The translations under genes and the position numbers were made by a program. Positions 1 through 5,944 of a DNA stretch of 9,099 nt are shown here, one piece after another. The stretch lies in contig DBVZ01000073.1 in NCBI GenBank assembly GCA_002308255.1, forward strand, positions 4,436 to 13,534, in the 5' to 3' direction. This DNA is from Lachnospiraceae bacterium UBA1251 (GTDB taxonomy: Bacteria > Bacillota > Clostridia > Lachnospirales > Lachnospiraceae). A model generated the notes under the pieces. That model saw only the letters and a program-made list of their open reading frames with translations, ran no database searches and was not told where the DNA came from. Each line of letters starts with the position of its first letter. Position 1 is the stretch's first letter.

Positions 1-1
1 G

Positions 2-1117
2 GCTGCCGCATGTGCGGAAAACGGCGCCGAGGTTTCCGTGCTGGAGGCATCCAGAAAGCCGGGCAGAAAAATCACGCTGTCCGGAAACGGAAGGTGTAAT
101 CTGAGCAATACCGCATTTCCGGACGGAATGTATCACGGAAGCGATCCGGCTTTTGCCGCTGATCTTCTTAAGGAGAAGAAACAGGATCTTTATTCTTTTT
201 TCAGAAGCTGCGGCATCGTGACGAGAATCGTGGGAACCGGTGTCTATCCGTACAGCGAAGAAGCACTGTCCGTTCTCGAGAATATTCTTTCCCGCACGGA
301 GGCGCTCGGGGTCCGGATCCGAAACAACACGCCTTGTGTGGGGATCCGGAAGACCGCATCCGGATGGGAAGCGGATACCGGACAATGGAAATATGAAGCG
401 GACCGGATCATTCTGGCGGGCGGATCACCCGCTTCTGCTGAACATGGAAAGGAATCCGTCAACACGTATGCGCTCGCCTCTTCCTGCGGTCATACCGTGA
501 AAGAACCTCTGCCCGCGCTGGTGCCTGTTGTTCTTCAGGGAAATGTTTTTCCGAAATGGGCCGGCGCCCGTGCAAGAGGAAAGATCACGCTTCTGGCTGA
601 CGGAGAAAAAAAGCTCTGCTCGGAGGGACAGATCCAGTTCACGAAATACGGGATCTCCGGAATCCCCGTAATGGATCTTTCCGGAACGGCAGCGCGCCTG
701 CTCAGGGAGGGAAAGAACGTACGGTTCTCCATGGATCTCATGCCGGAATATGAAGACCGCGAAGTCGCCGCCCTGTTAAAGGAACGCCGCCTTTTCGGAA
801 AAGGGATCCTTCCGGAGAAAACAGCTTCCGTTCTGAAAGAGGTTCCTTTTGTGACGGAGGATCCGGAGATCCTCGCGGGAAGGATAAAAGGGTCTGTCTG
901 GGAAGTCGAAAAAGTACGGCCGATGAGCGAGGCGCAGTGCGCTTCCGGCGGCGTCCCGGTGCAGGAGATCCGTAAGGAGACAATGGAGTCAAGATTTGAA
1001 CACGGACTGTATCTTTGCGGGGAAATGCTTGACATCGACGGAATCTGCGGAGGGTATAATCTTTCTTTCGCTTTTTTAACGGGCATTCTGGCCGGAAGGA
1101 GCGCCGCGCATGATTAA
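2..1117 (+). CDS. HI0933/YhiN-family FAD-binding oxidoreductase (5' end cut by window edge)
   Basis: This is a cytosolic flavoprotein of the HI0933 family, often annotated as 'aminoacetone oxidase family FAD-binding enzyme' or BaiN-like; its substrate is unknown. The frame is open from base 2, and the first visible residues (AAACAENGAEVSVLEAS) look like the end of a Rossmann dinucleotide-binding fold. The glycine-rich loop and start codon therefore lie just left of the window, and the GTG at 38 is an internal valine codon rather than a start. Family signatures are GRKITLSGNGRCNLSN near the N-terminus, ILAGGSPA in the middle, and GLYLCGEMLDIDGICGGYNL followed by a hydrophobic GILAG helix at the C-terminus. 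About 371 codons are present, so probably only some 10-30 residues are missing compared with the usual length near 400. The stop codon overlaps the next gene by 8 bp, which suggests coupling to a second flavoprotein. The family is secure; any specific reaction, including bile-acid reduction, is not supported. Confidence 0.92.
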   Translation, partial: AAACAENGAEVSVLEASRKPGRKITLSGNGRCNLSNTAFPDGMYHGSDPAFAADLLKEKKQDLYSFFRSCGIVTRIVGTGVYPYSEEALSVLENILSRTEALGVRIRNNTPCVGIRKTASGWEADTGQWKYEADRIILAGGSPASAEHGKESVNTYALASSCGHTVKEPLPALVPVVLQGNVFPKWAGARARGKITLLADGEKKLCSEGQIQFTKYGISGIPVMDLSGTAARLLREGKNVRFSMDLMPEYEDREVAALLKERRLFGKGILPEKTASVLKEVPFVTEDPEILAGRIKGSVWEVEKVRPMSEAQCASGGVPVQEIRKETMESRFEHGLYLCGEMLDIDGICGGYNLSFAFLTGILAGRSAAHD

Positions 1118-2720
1118 GATCGAAGGAATAGCGCTGCCGGTCGGCGCCGGGGAAGACGAACTGCGCAGGAAAGCCGCGGATCTGCTCCGTGTACGCGGAG
1201 ATGAGATCCGGAACATGGAGATCCTGAAGCGGTCCCTCGACGCGAGAAAAAAACCGGATCTGAAATATGTTTACAGCCTCTCCTGTGAGGTGCGGAAGGA
1301 AAACAGCGTTCTGCGGCGCGCCGGAAACAGGGGAGTCTCCCTTTTTTGCGAGCCTGCCTATGTATTTCCGGAAGTCCGTGCTCCGGAACACGGGATGAGG
1401 CCCGTGATCGCCGGATCCGGTCCTGCCGGACTGTTCAGCGCCCTGCTTCTTTCGGAGAGAGGATTCCGGCCGGTCATTCTGGAAAGAGGAGACGACGTCG
1501 ACACGAGACAGAAAAAAGTAGAGTCTTTCTGGAACGGAGGCGCGCTTGATCCGGACTCCAACGTACAGTTCGGAGAGGGCGGGGCGGGAACGTTTTCTGA
1601 CGGCAAGCTCAATACCATGACCCGTGACCCGAAGGGCAGAGGGCGCTTTGTTCTGGAACAGTTCGTCCGGTTCGGAGCTTCCCCGGAGATCCTTTATGAC
1701 GCAAAGCCGCATATCGGGACGGACCGCCTCCGCATGATCGTAAAAAACATGAGAAAGGCTGTCACGGACTGCGGAGGGGAATTCCGTTTCCGCAGTACGC
1801 TGACGGATCTGATCATCAAGGACGGCCGTCTTGCTGCCGTCGAGATCAACGGAAAAGAAAGGCTTGAAGCGGAGCGCCTGATCCTTGCGGTGGGGCACAG
1901 CGCGAGAGACACTTATGAGATGCTGCTCGGAAGAGGGATCGCCATGACGCAGAAGGCATTTGCGGTGGGATTCCGCGTGCAGCATCCGCAGAGCATGATC
2001 GACCTCAGTCAGTACGGACGGGAAAGGGGAAACGATCTGCCTCCGGCATCCTATAAGCTGACGGCGCGGAGCACTTCCGGAAGAGGCGTCTATACGTTCT
2101 GCATGTGCCCGGGAGGATATGTCGTAAATGCTTCCTCGGAAGAGGGCAGGCTTGCGGTCAACGGAATGAGCTATCAGAACAGAGACGGCATAAATGCGAA
2201 CAGCGCCGTCATCGTGACCGTCGGGCCGGAAGATTTCGCACCGTATGCACGCAAAGAGGACGATATTCTGGCAGGAGCCGCTTTTCAGAGAATTCTTGAA
2301 GAAAAGGCCTTCCGGACAGCGGGAGGAGTGCTGCCCGTTCAGATGTGGGAAGATTACCGGAACGCAAGAGCGAGCGTATCTTTCGGAGATGTGCAGCCGG
2401 CGGTCAAAGGTCTTTACGCCGCAGGCGATCTCAGCGGACTGTTTGACGGGGAGATCAGGGAAGCGTTTTCGGAAGGCATCACGGCTTTCGGCAGAAAGCT
2501 TCGCGGGTTCGACCGTCTGGACATGCTGATCTGCGGGGTGGAATCGAGAACTTCCTCCCCTGTCAGGATCCTCAGGGACGAAAATCTTGAGGCCTCCGTC
2601 AAAGGCATTATCCCCTGCGGAGAAGGCGCCGGATACGCCGGCGGGATCACTTCCGCGGCTGTAGACGGGATTCGCGCGGCGGAGGCTGTCTCTTACGGAT
2701 CTGCCGCGGCAGGACGGTAA
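1110..2720 (+). CDS. COG2509-type FAD-dependent dehydrogenase
   Basis: This is a predicted soluble FAD-dependent oxidoreductase of the uncharacterised COG2509 group, 536 residues long, the usual size. Residues 1-90 form the family's N-terminal domain, with the typical KRSLDARKKPDLKYVYSL stretch. The FAD-binding Rossmann motif GSGPAG is at 102-107, and the acidic residue that would contact the ribose lies in ILERG near 123-127. Further family blocks are NVQFGEGGAGTFSDGKL (151-167), the second dinucleotide strand LILAVGHSARD (257-267), TFCMCPGGYVVNASSEEG (329-346), and the C-terminal GVESRTSSPVRI and CGEGAGYAGGI (about 476-513). The ATG at 1110 is preceded by AAGGAG (1096-1101) with an 8-nt spacer, and it lies inside the end of the upstream flavoprotein gene, so coupling is likely. 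The electron acceptor and substrate are unknown. The Cys-x-Cys in the FCMCPGG block could be redox-active or structural; that is inference. Confidence 0.93.
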   Translation: MIKIEGIALPVGAGEDELRRKAADLLRVRGDEIRNMEILKRSLDARKKPDLKYVYSLSCEVRKENSVLRRAGNRGVSLFCEPAYVFPEVRAPEHGMRPVIAGSGPAGLFSALLLSERGFRPVILERGDDVDTRQKKVESFWNGGALDPDSNVQFGEGGAGTFSDGKLNTMTRDPKGRGRFVLEQFVRFGASPEILYDAKPHIGTDRLRMIVKNMRKAVTDCGGEFRFRSTLTDLIIKDGRLAAVEINGKERLEAERLILAVGHSARDTYEMLLGRGIAMTQKAFAVGFRVQHPQSMIDLSQYGRERGNDLPPASYKLTARSTSGRGVYTFCMCPGGYVVNASSEEGRLAVNGMSYQNRDGINANSAVIVTVGPEDFAPYARKEDDILAGAAFQRILEEKAFRTAGGVLPVQMWEDYRNARASVSFGDVQPAVKGLYAAGDLSGLFDGEIREAFSEGITAFGRKLRGFDRLDMLICGVESRTSSPVRILRDENLEASVKGIIPCGEGAGYAGGITSAAVDGIRAAEAVSYGSAAAGR

Positions 2721-2727
2721 TACGGAT

Positions 2728-2761
2728 GCCCGAATCCCGGAGGGGAAGGGCTCTCTTATTT
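2728..2761 (+). terminator. possible weak intrinsic terminator after the flavoprotein pair
   Basis: Eight bases after the stop codon at 2720, GCCC (2728-2731) can pair with GGGC (2748-2751). A nested CCC (2736-2738) can pair with GGG (2742-2744) around a GGA loop. The T-rich run TCTCTTATTT (2752-2761) follows. The stem is short and interrupted by a 4/3-nt internal loop and the T-run is imperfect, so termination may be partial, leaving some read-through into radC. The T-run overlaps the proposed -35 box of the next promoter. Confidence 0.28.
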
Positions 2762-2787
2762 ACAGCGGGCCCGAATTGTGTTATTTT
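2759..2787 (+). promoter_or_regulatory. candidate sigma-A promoter for the radC-mre operon
   Basis: TTTACA (2759-2764) matches the -35 consensus at five of six positions. A 17-nt spacer leads to TATTTT (2782-2787), which matches the -10 consensus at four of six positions. TG at 2779-2780, followed by one base, makes an extended -10. Transcription would start near 2793-2796, giving a leader of about 55 nt before the radC start. This is the only intergenic gap of any size in the window, which is where a promoter for the elongasome operon would be expected. The spacer carries the palindrome CGGGCCCG (2766-2773). The call is from base matching only. Confidence 0.5.
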
Positions 2788-2795
2788 TAAAAGTA

Positions 2796-2811
2796 CTCAT
2801 CGGGAAATGAG
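2796..2811 (+). promoter_or_regulatory. small stem-loop in the radC leader
   Basis: CTCAT (2796-2800) and ATGAG (2807-2811) are perfect inverted repeats around a 6-nt loop (CGGGAA). The element would sit at or just after the predicted transcription start. It could protect the 5' end of the mRNA or be chance; a 5-bp stem of this base content is not strong. No known riboswitch or leader-peptide architecture is visible in the leader. Confidence 0.25.
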
Positions 2812-2838
2812 AGAAAAGACAGGAGGCACGTCCCTTTC

Positions 2839-2844
2839 AGGAGG
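2839..2844 (+). promoter_or_regulatory. strong ribosome binding site that fixes the TTG start of radC
   Basis: A perfect AGGAGG lies 6 nt before the TTG at 2851. No ATG or GTG exists in this frame between the upstream stop at 2788 and the start of the conserved domain, so this site decides the start. A second perfect AGGAGG at 2821-2826 has no start codon at usable distance. The two copies form a short direct repeat, CAGGAGG. Confidence 0.75.
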
Positions 2845-2850
2845 TGTCTT

Positions 2851-3558
2851 TTGAAGAAGAAAGTTCAGGGTCGGACAGCGTACCGCGCAAGGCCGTATGA
2901 GAGATGCTTCGCGTACGGAGCCGGCGTGCTGACGGACGAGGAGCTGCTTGCCGTGATCTTCCGCACCGGGACAAACGGCTGCGACGCCGTGGCTCTTGCG
3001 GAAATGGTCCTGCAGTCTGCCGGAGAGGAAACAGGTCTTTCCGGACTAAATGCCATGACCGTGCAGGAACTGATGCAGATTCCCGGGATCGGACGCGTCA
3101 AGGCAGTCCAGGTACGGGCGGTTTGCGAGCTTGCAAGAAGGATGTCGCTGCGTTCCGTCAAAGAAGGAGAGATTTTCGACAGCGCCGGAAAAGTCGCGGA
3201 CCATTATATGGAAACCCTGCGTCACCGGGAGACGGAAGCCGTGTTTCTGCTTATGCTGGATACGCGTCTGCGCCTTATCCGGGAGGAAGAGATCAGCACC
3301 GGTACGGTCTGCAGTTCCGCGGTTTCGGTAAGAGAGCTGTTTATCCGGGCACTGCGGCACAAAGCCGTCCGGATCATCCTCGTACACAACCATCCGAGCG
3401 GGGATCCGGAGCCGAGCGGCGCGGATCAGGAACTGACGCTGCAGGCATACCGCGCGGGGATGCTGATCGGCATCACGCTGGCTGACCATATCATTATAGG
3501 GGATCATCGTTACTACAGCTTTCTTGAAGACCGTTTCTTCGAGAGGGCAGTGATTTGA
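2851..3558 (+). CDS. radC: RadC-family JAMM-domain protein (UPF0758)
   Basis: This cytosolic protein of 235 residues has the standard RadC length and layout. The N-terminal part (about 15-95) carries the family block GAGVLTDEELLAVIFRTGT and a helix-hairpin-helix segment LMQIPGIGRVKAVQV (74-88), which suggests nucleic-acid contact. The C-terminal JAMM/MPN metallo-domain (about 110-230) has HNHPSGDPEPSGAD with the zinc-ligand pattern H179, H181 and D192, and ends with the typical ADHIIIGD strand. The family was once linked to DNA repair, but that role has been disputed; the JAMM fold suggests a metal-dependent hydrolase of unknown substrate. Translation starts at TTG 2851, supported by AGGAGG 6 nt upstream. 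It is the first gene after the proposed promoter and sits directly before the mreB-like gene, as in many Firmicutes where radC precedes mreBCD. All visible metal ligands are intact. Confidence 0.96.
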   Translation: MKKKVQGRTAYRARPYERCFAYGAGVLTDEELLAVIFRTGTNGCDAVALAEMVLQSAGEETGLSGLNAMTVQELMQIPGIGRVKAVQVRAVCELARRMSLRSVKEGEIFDSAGKVADHYMETLRHRETEAVFLLMLDTRLRLIREEEISTGTVCSSAVSVRELFIRALRHKAVRIILVHNHPSGDPEPSGADQELTLQAYRAGMLIGITLADHIIIGDHRYYSFLEDRFFERAVI

Positions 3559-3561
3559 AAA

Positions 3562-4572
3562 ATGCTGAATCAGACGGTCTACGGCGTCGATTTCGGTTCG
3601 GACGCCGCTAAAATCTATTCGCTGAGAAAAGACAGGATCACGTCCGAAAAAAACATGATCGCCGTCAAGGACGGAGAGCAGGTCATCGCGGTGGGAAACC
3701 AGGCCTATGAGATGCTGGAAAAGAACCCGCCGGAGATTGACGTGAGCACTCCCGTGGAAGACGGGATGATCTCGGACGCGGACAGAGGCGGATTTGTTCT
3801 TGATAAACTTCTCATGCGGGCAGAAGCAGGCAGGGGGATCAACCCGATCCTCTATTTTTCCGCGCCTCTCAATATGTCCCGGATCGAGAGAAAGGCTTTC
3901 TGTGAGATCGGTCTCATAGCAGGGTTCCGCGAAAACCGGATTTTCCTGGTGGACCAGCCGCTCTGCGACGCACTCTCGCTCGGTATTCCGATCCAGAGGA
4001 CAAAAGGTTCCATGATCGTCAATGTCGGAGCGCAGCATACCGTGATCTCCGTGATCGCGGGCGGACAGGTCATTCTCAGCGAGAGAGTCCTGACCGGCGG
4101 AAAAAGGATCGACGAAGCAATCTGCGATACGGTCCGCAGAAAAACAAATGTTCTGATCGGCACCAGAACAGCCGGAAGGGTCAAGCATGCGATCGCCGAC
4201 TGTTATGAGAGCGACGACGCGAGAAGAATGTTTGGGATGGATACTCTTTCCGGCGTGCCCGGAGAAGTTGTCGTGACCGCGGACCTTGTCAGGGAGGCCA
4301 TGCTTTCCGAGCTGGAGAAAGCAGCCGCAGGGACAAAAAGGATCCTCACAAGGATCCCGCCCCAGATCGCCGGCTATATCCGGGCAGAGGGCATTTATCT
4401 GACGGGAGGAACCGCGAGGGTCGCCCATATCGCGGACTATTTTAAAGAATACTGCGGCGCCGCGATCAATCTTTCCAAGGCTTATGAATACGAGACCATC
4501 AACGGCATACGTGAGATAGCCGGTCATAAAGCGCTGCAGAAAATGGCATATACGACAGGAAACGAAAAATGA
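3562..4572 (+). CDS. divergent MreB-like bacterial actin (rod shape-determining protein)
   Basis: This 336-residue protein matches MreB/Mbl in length and layout and by its position before mreC, so it probably forms or modulates the membrane-associated filament that organises side-wall synthesis. Actin-fold elements are a phosphate-1 loop GVDFGSDAAKI (8-18, canonical form close to IDLGTANT), the family block SAPLNMSRIERKAF (100-113), LVDQPLCDALSLGIP (129-143, canonical EEPMAAAIGAGLP), phosphate-2 MIVNVGAQHTVISVI (151-165, canonical VDIGGGTTEVAVI), GGKRIDEAICDTVRRK (179-194), NVLIGTRTAGRVK (196-208), and an adenosine motif GIYLTGGTARVAHI (277-290). D10 is kept, but the usual phosphate-2 Asp is N154, its glycine run is altered, and the usual catalytic Glu aligns with Q132. 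The N-terminus is short, without an amphipathic extension. ATG 3562 is the only start possible after the radC stop, 3 nt away; its Shine-Dalgarno is weak, so coupling to radC is likely. I withhold mreB because of the divergence. Confidence 0.87.
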   Translation: MLNQTVYGVDFGSDAAKIYSLRKDRITSEKNMIAVKDGEQVIAVGNQAYEMLEKNPPEIDVSTPVEDGMISDADRGGFVLDKLLMRAEAGRGINPILYFSAPLNMSRIERKAFCEIGLIAGFRENRIFLVDQPLCDALSLGIPIQRTKGSMIVNVGAQHTVISVIAGGQVILSERVLTGGKRIDEAICDTVRRKTNVLIGTRTAGRVKHAIADCYESDDARRMFGMDTLSGVPGEVVVTADLVREAMLSELEKAAAGTKRILTRIPPQIAGYIRAEGIYLTGGTARVAHIADYFKEYCGAAINLSKAYEYETINGIREIAGHKALQKMAYTTGNEK

Positions 4573-5420
4573 AGAAATTCAGTCTGAAAGACAGACATAT
4601 CCTGCTGGCACTCATCGTGATGTGCCTCGGGTTCATCATCATATCGATGTCCGTCCAGAAAGCTTCGCTGACACTGCGGAGCGGTGCTTCGCGTGTCATG
4701 GTCCCGCTTCAGAACGGGATCAATATCATCGGATCCAAATGCACAAAGATCATGGACGGATTCCGTTCTGCTGAAAAACTTGCGGAGGAGAACCGGGAGC
4801 TGAAAGCGGAGATCGAGGAACTGAAACTCGATATGGCACGGTTTGAGCAGCAGTCCGAGGAGCTCGCGCGGCTGGAAACGCTCCTCAGTCTCGGCGAAGA
4901 ATATCCCGACTACGAGAAGGTCGCGGCCGTCGTGATCGCAAAAGATCCCGGAAACTGGTACAGCCGTTTTATTATCAATAAAGGATCGGCAGACGGGATC
5001 AAAGTCGATATGAACGTGCTCGCGAACGGCGCGCTGTTCGGGATCGTGACCGAGACCGGCAAAAACTGGGCTGCCGTGCGCTCCATTATCGATGACGAGA
5101 GCAATATCAGCGCCATGCTGGAATCCAATGCGGCAACCTGCACCGTGACCGGAAGCCTGCTTGACATGAACAACGGCACGATCAGTTTTTACGGCCTTCG
5201 GGATACGGAGAATGCCGCGCACGCGGGCGACAGGATCGTGACATCCAATATCAGCGAAAAATATCTGCCGGGACTCCTGGTGGGCACGATCGATACCGTT
5301 ACGCAGGACGCCAATAACCTGACAAGGTCCGGGAAGATCGTTCCTGCGGCCAATTTTGAAAAACTCCGGGAAGTCCTCGTGATTCTGGAACTGAAGCAGA
5401 CGAAGGAAGAAGAAGAGTGA
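4569..5420 (+). CDS. mreC: rod shape-determining protein MreC
   Basis: MreC is a bitopic membrane protein whose extracytoplasmic part forms a scaffold linking MreB filaments, MreD, PBP2 and RodA. The 283 residues show a short basic N-terminus, one transmembrane helix (about 11-28), a coiled coil rich in Glu, Leu and Lys (about 66-108), and the double beta-barrel domain. Family blocks in that domain are VIAKDPGNWYSRFIINKGSA (122-141), VLANGALFGIV (150-160), a DDESNISAM segment (175-183), and GDRIVTSNISEKYLPGLLVG (220-239). The tail is acidic (EEEE). The start ATG overlaps the stop of the mreB-like gene (ATGA, 4 bp), with AGGAAA at 4557-4562 as the ribosome binding site. The overlap points to coupled translation. 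Nothing looks truncated and the length is typical. Confidence 0.97.
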   Translation: MKKFSLKDRHILLALIVMCLGFIIISMSVQKASLTLRSGASRVMVPLQNGINIIGSKCTKIMDGFRSAEKLAEENRELKAEIEELKLDMARFEQQSEELARLETLLSLGEEYPDYEKVAAVVIAKDPGNWYSRFIINKGSADGIKVDMNVLANGALFGIVTETGKNWAAVRSIIDDESNISAMLESNAATCTVTGSLLDMNNGTISFYGLRDTENAAHAGDRIVTSNISEKYLPGLLVGTIDTVTQDANNLTRSGKIVPAANFEKLREVLVILELKQTKEEEE

Positions 5421-5944
5421 AACACGGCATTTTCTACGGCATACTGATCATTATCTGTTACGTTCTGCAAACGACGCTGTTTATAAGAGGCGGCATTGTT
5501 TCCGCTGTGCCGAATCTTCTCCTGATCGTGACGGTATCGGCAGGTCTTCTGCACGGAAACCGCTTCGGAATGGCAGTCGGGGCTGTCAGCGGCCTCGCCC
5601 TGGACCTGTTCCAGGGGAGGATGTTCGGCTTTTACGCGCTGCTCCTGCTCCTTGCCGGATACGCTGCCGGCTTTTTCTGGAAAGTCTATTTTGAAAAAGC
5701 GGCGCGTGTTCCCGCCCTGATCGTGCTCGGAGCGGACCTCGCGTGCGGATTTATTATCTATGTTGTGAAATTCTTTTTACGGGGCAGGATCCGGTTTGCG
5801 GGATATCTGACCCGCGTCATGATCCCGGAGGCGGTGTGCACAGCAGTATTCGCTCTGCTCCTCTACCGTCTGATCCTGTTTGCGGAGACAAAAATCATTA
5901 CTGAGGAAAAAAGAGGCAGACGCAGAACTTGGCTAAGAGACTGA
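5417..5944 (+). CDS. mreD: rod shape-determining protein MreD
   Basis: MreD is an integral membrane partner of MreC in the elongasome. The 175 residues are mostly hydrophobic, with about five or six membrane segments (roughly 5-22, 30-45, 50-65, 70-88, 97-117 and 135-155). The conserved family core is GLALDLFQGRMFGFYALL (59-76), matching the usual pattern of an Asp before Gly-Arg and Gly-x-Tyr-Ala. The C-terminal tail is strongly basic and cytoplasmic (RGRRR near the end). The start is GTG 5417, which shares GTGA with the mreC stop (4 bp overlap); a purine-rich stretch just upstream can act as ribosome binding site. The last 16 bp overlap the start of mrdA. MreD sequences are weakly conserved in general, so the call rests on position, topology and the core motif together. 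Confidence 0.94.
   Translation: MKHGIFYGILIIICYVLQTTLFIRGGIVSAVPNLLLIVTVSAGLLHGNRFGMAVGAVSGLALDLFQGRMFGFYALLLLLAGYAAGFFWKVYFEKAARVPALIVLGADLACGFIIYVVKFFLRGRIRFAGYLTRVMIPEAVCTAVFALLLYRLILFAETKIITEEKRGRRRTWLRD

Noticed and set aside
38..40. GTG as the start codon of the first flavoprotein
   Set aside because: The frame is open to base 2 and the upstream residues match the conserved Rossmann region, so the gene begins outside the window and this GTG encodes an internal Val.
2..1117. Naming the first gene baiN (bile acid dehydrogenation/reduction)
   Set aside because: BaiN belongs to the HI0933 family, but the name is spread by similarity to many members. No bai gene lies in this window and nothing in the sequence points to bile acids.
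738..1985. 415-codon reverse-strand open frame across the two flavoprotein genes
   Set aside because: It crosses the boundary of two clear sense genes, has a low-complexity basic translation and has no recognisable family.
2721..2850. Riboswitch or small RNA in the only sizeable intergenic gap
   Set aside because: The gap is 130 bp with a promoter-like core and a leader of about 55 nt, too short for the common riboswitch classes, and no known conserved core was recognised.
2844..2900. Short GTG-started frame (18 codons) overlapping the radC start as a leader peptide
   Set aside because: It overlaps the AGGAGG used by radC, is about 17 nt from the other AGGAGG, and has no attenuator-like codon run or paired hairpins.
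3046..4527. 493-codon reverse-strand open frame opposite radC and the mreB-like gene
   Set aside because: It is in register with both sense genes, spans two unrelated well-recognised genes and shows no domain signature, so it is an antisense shadow.
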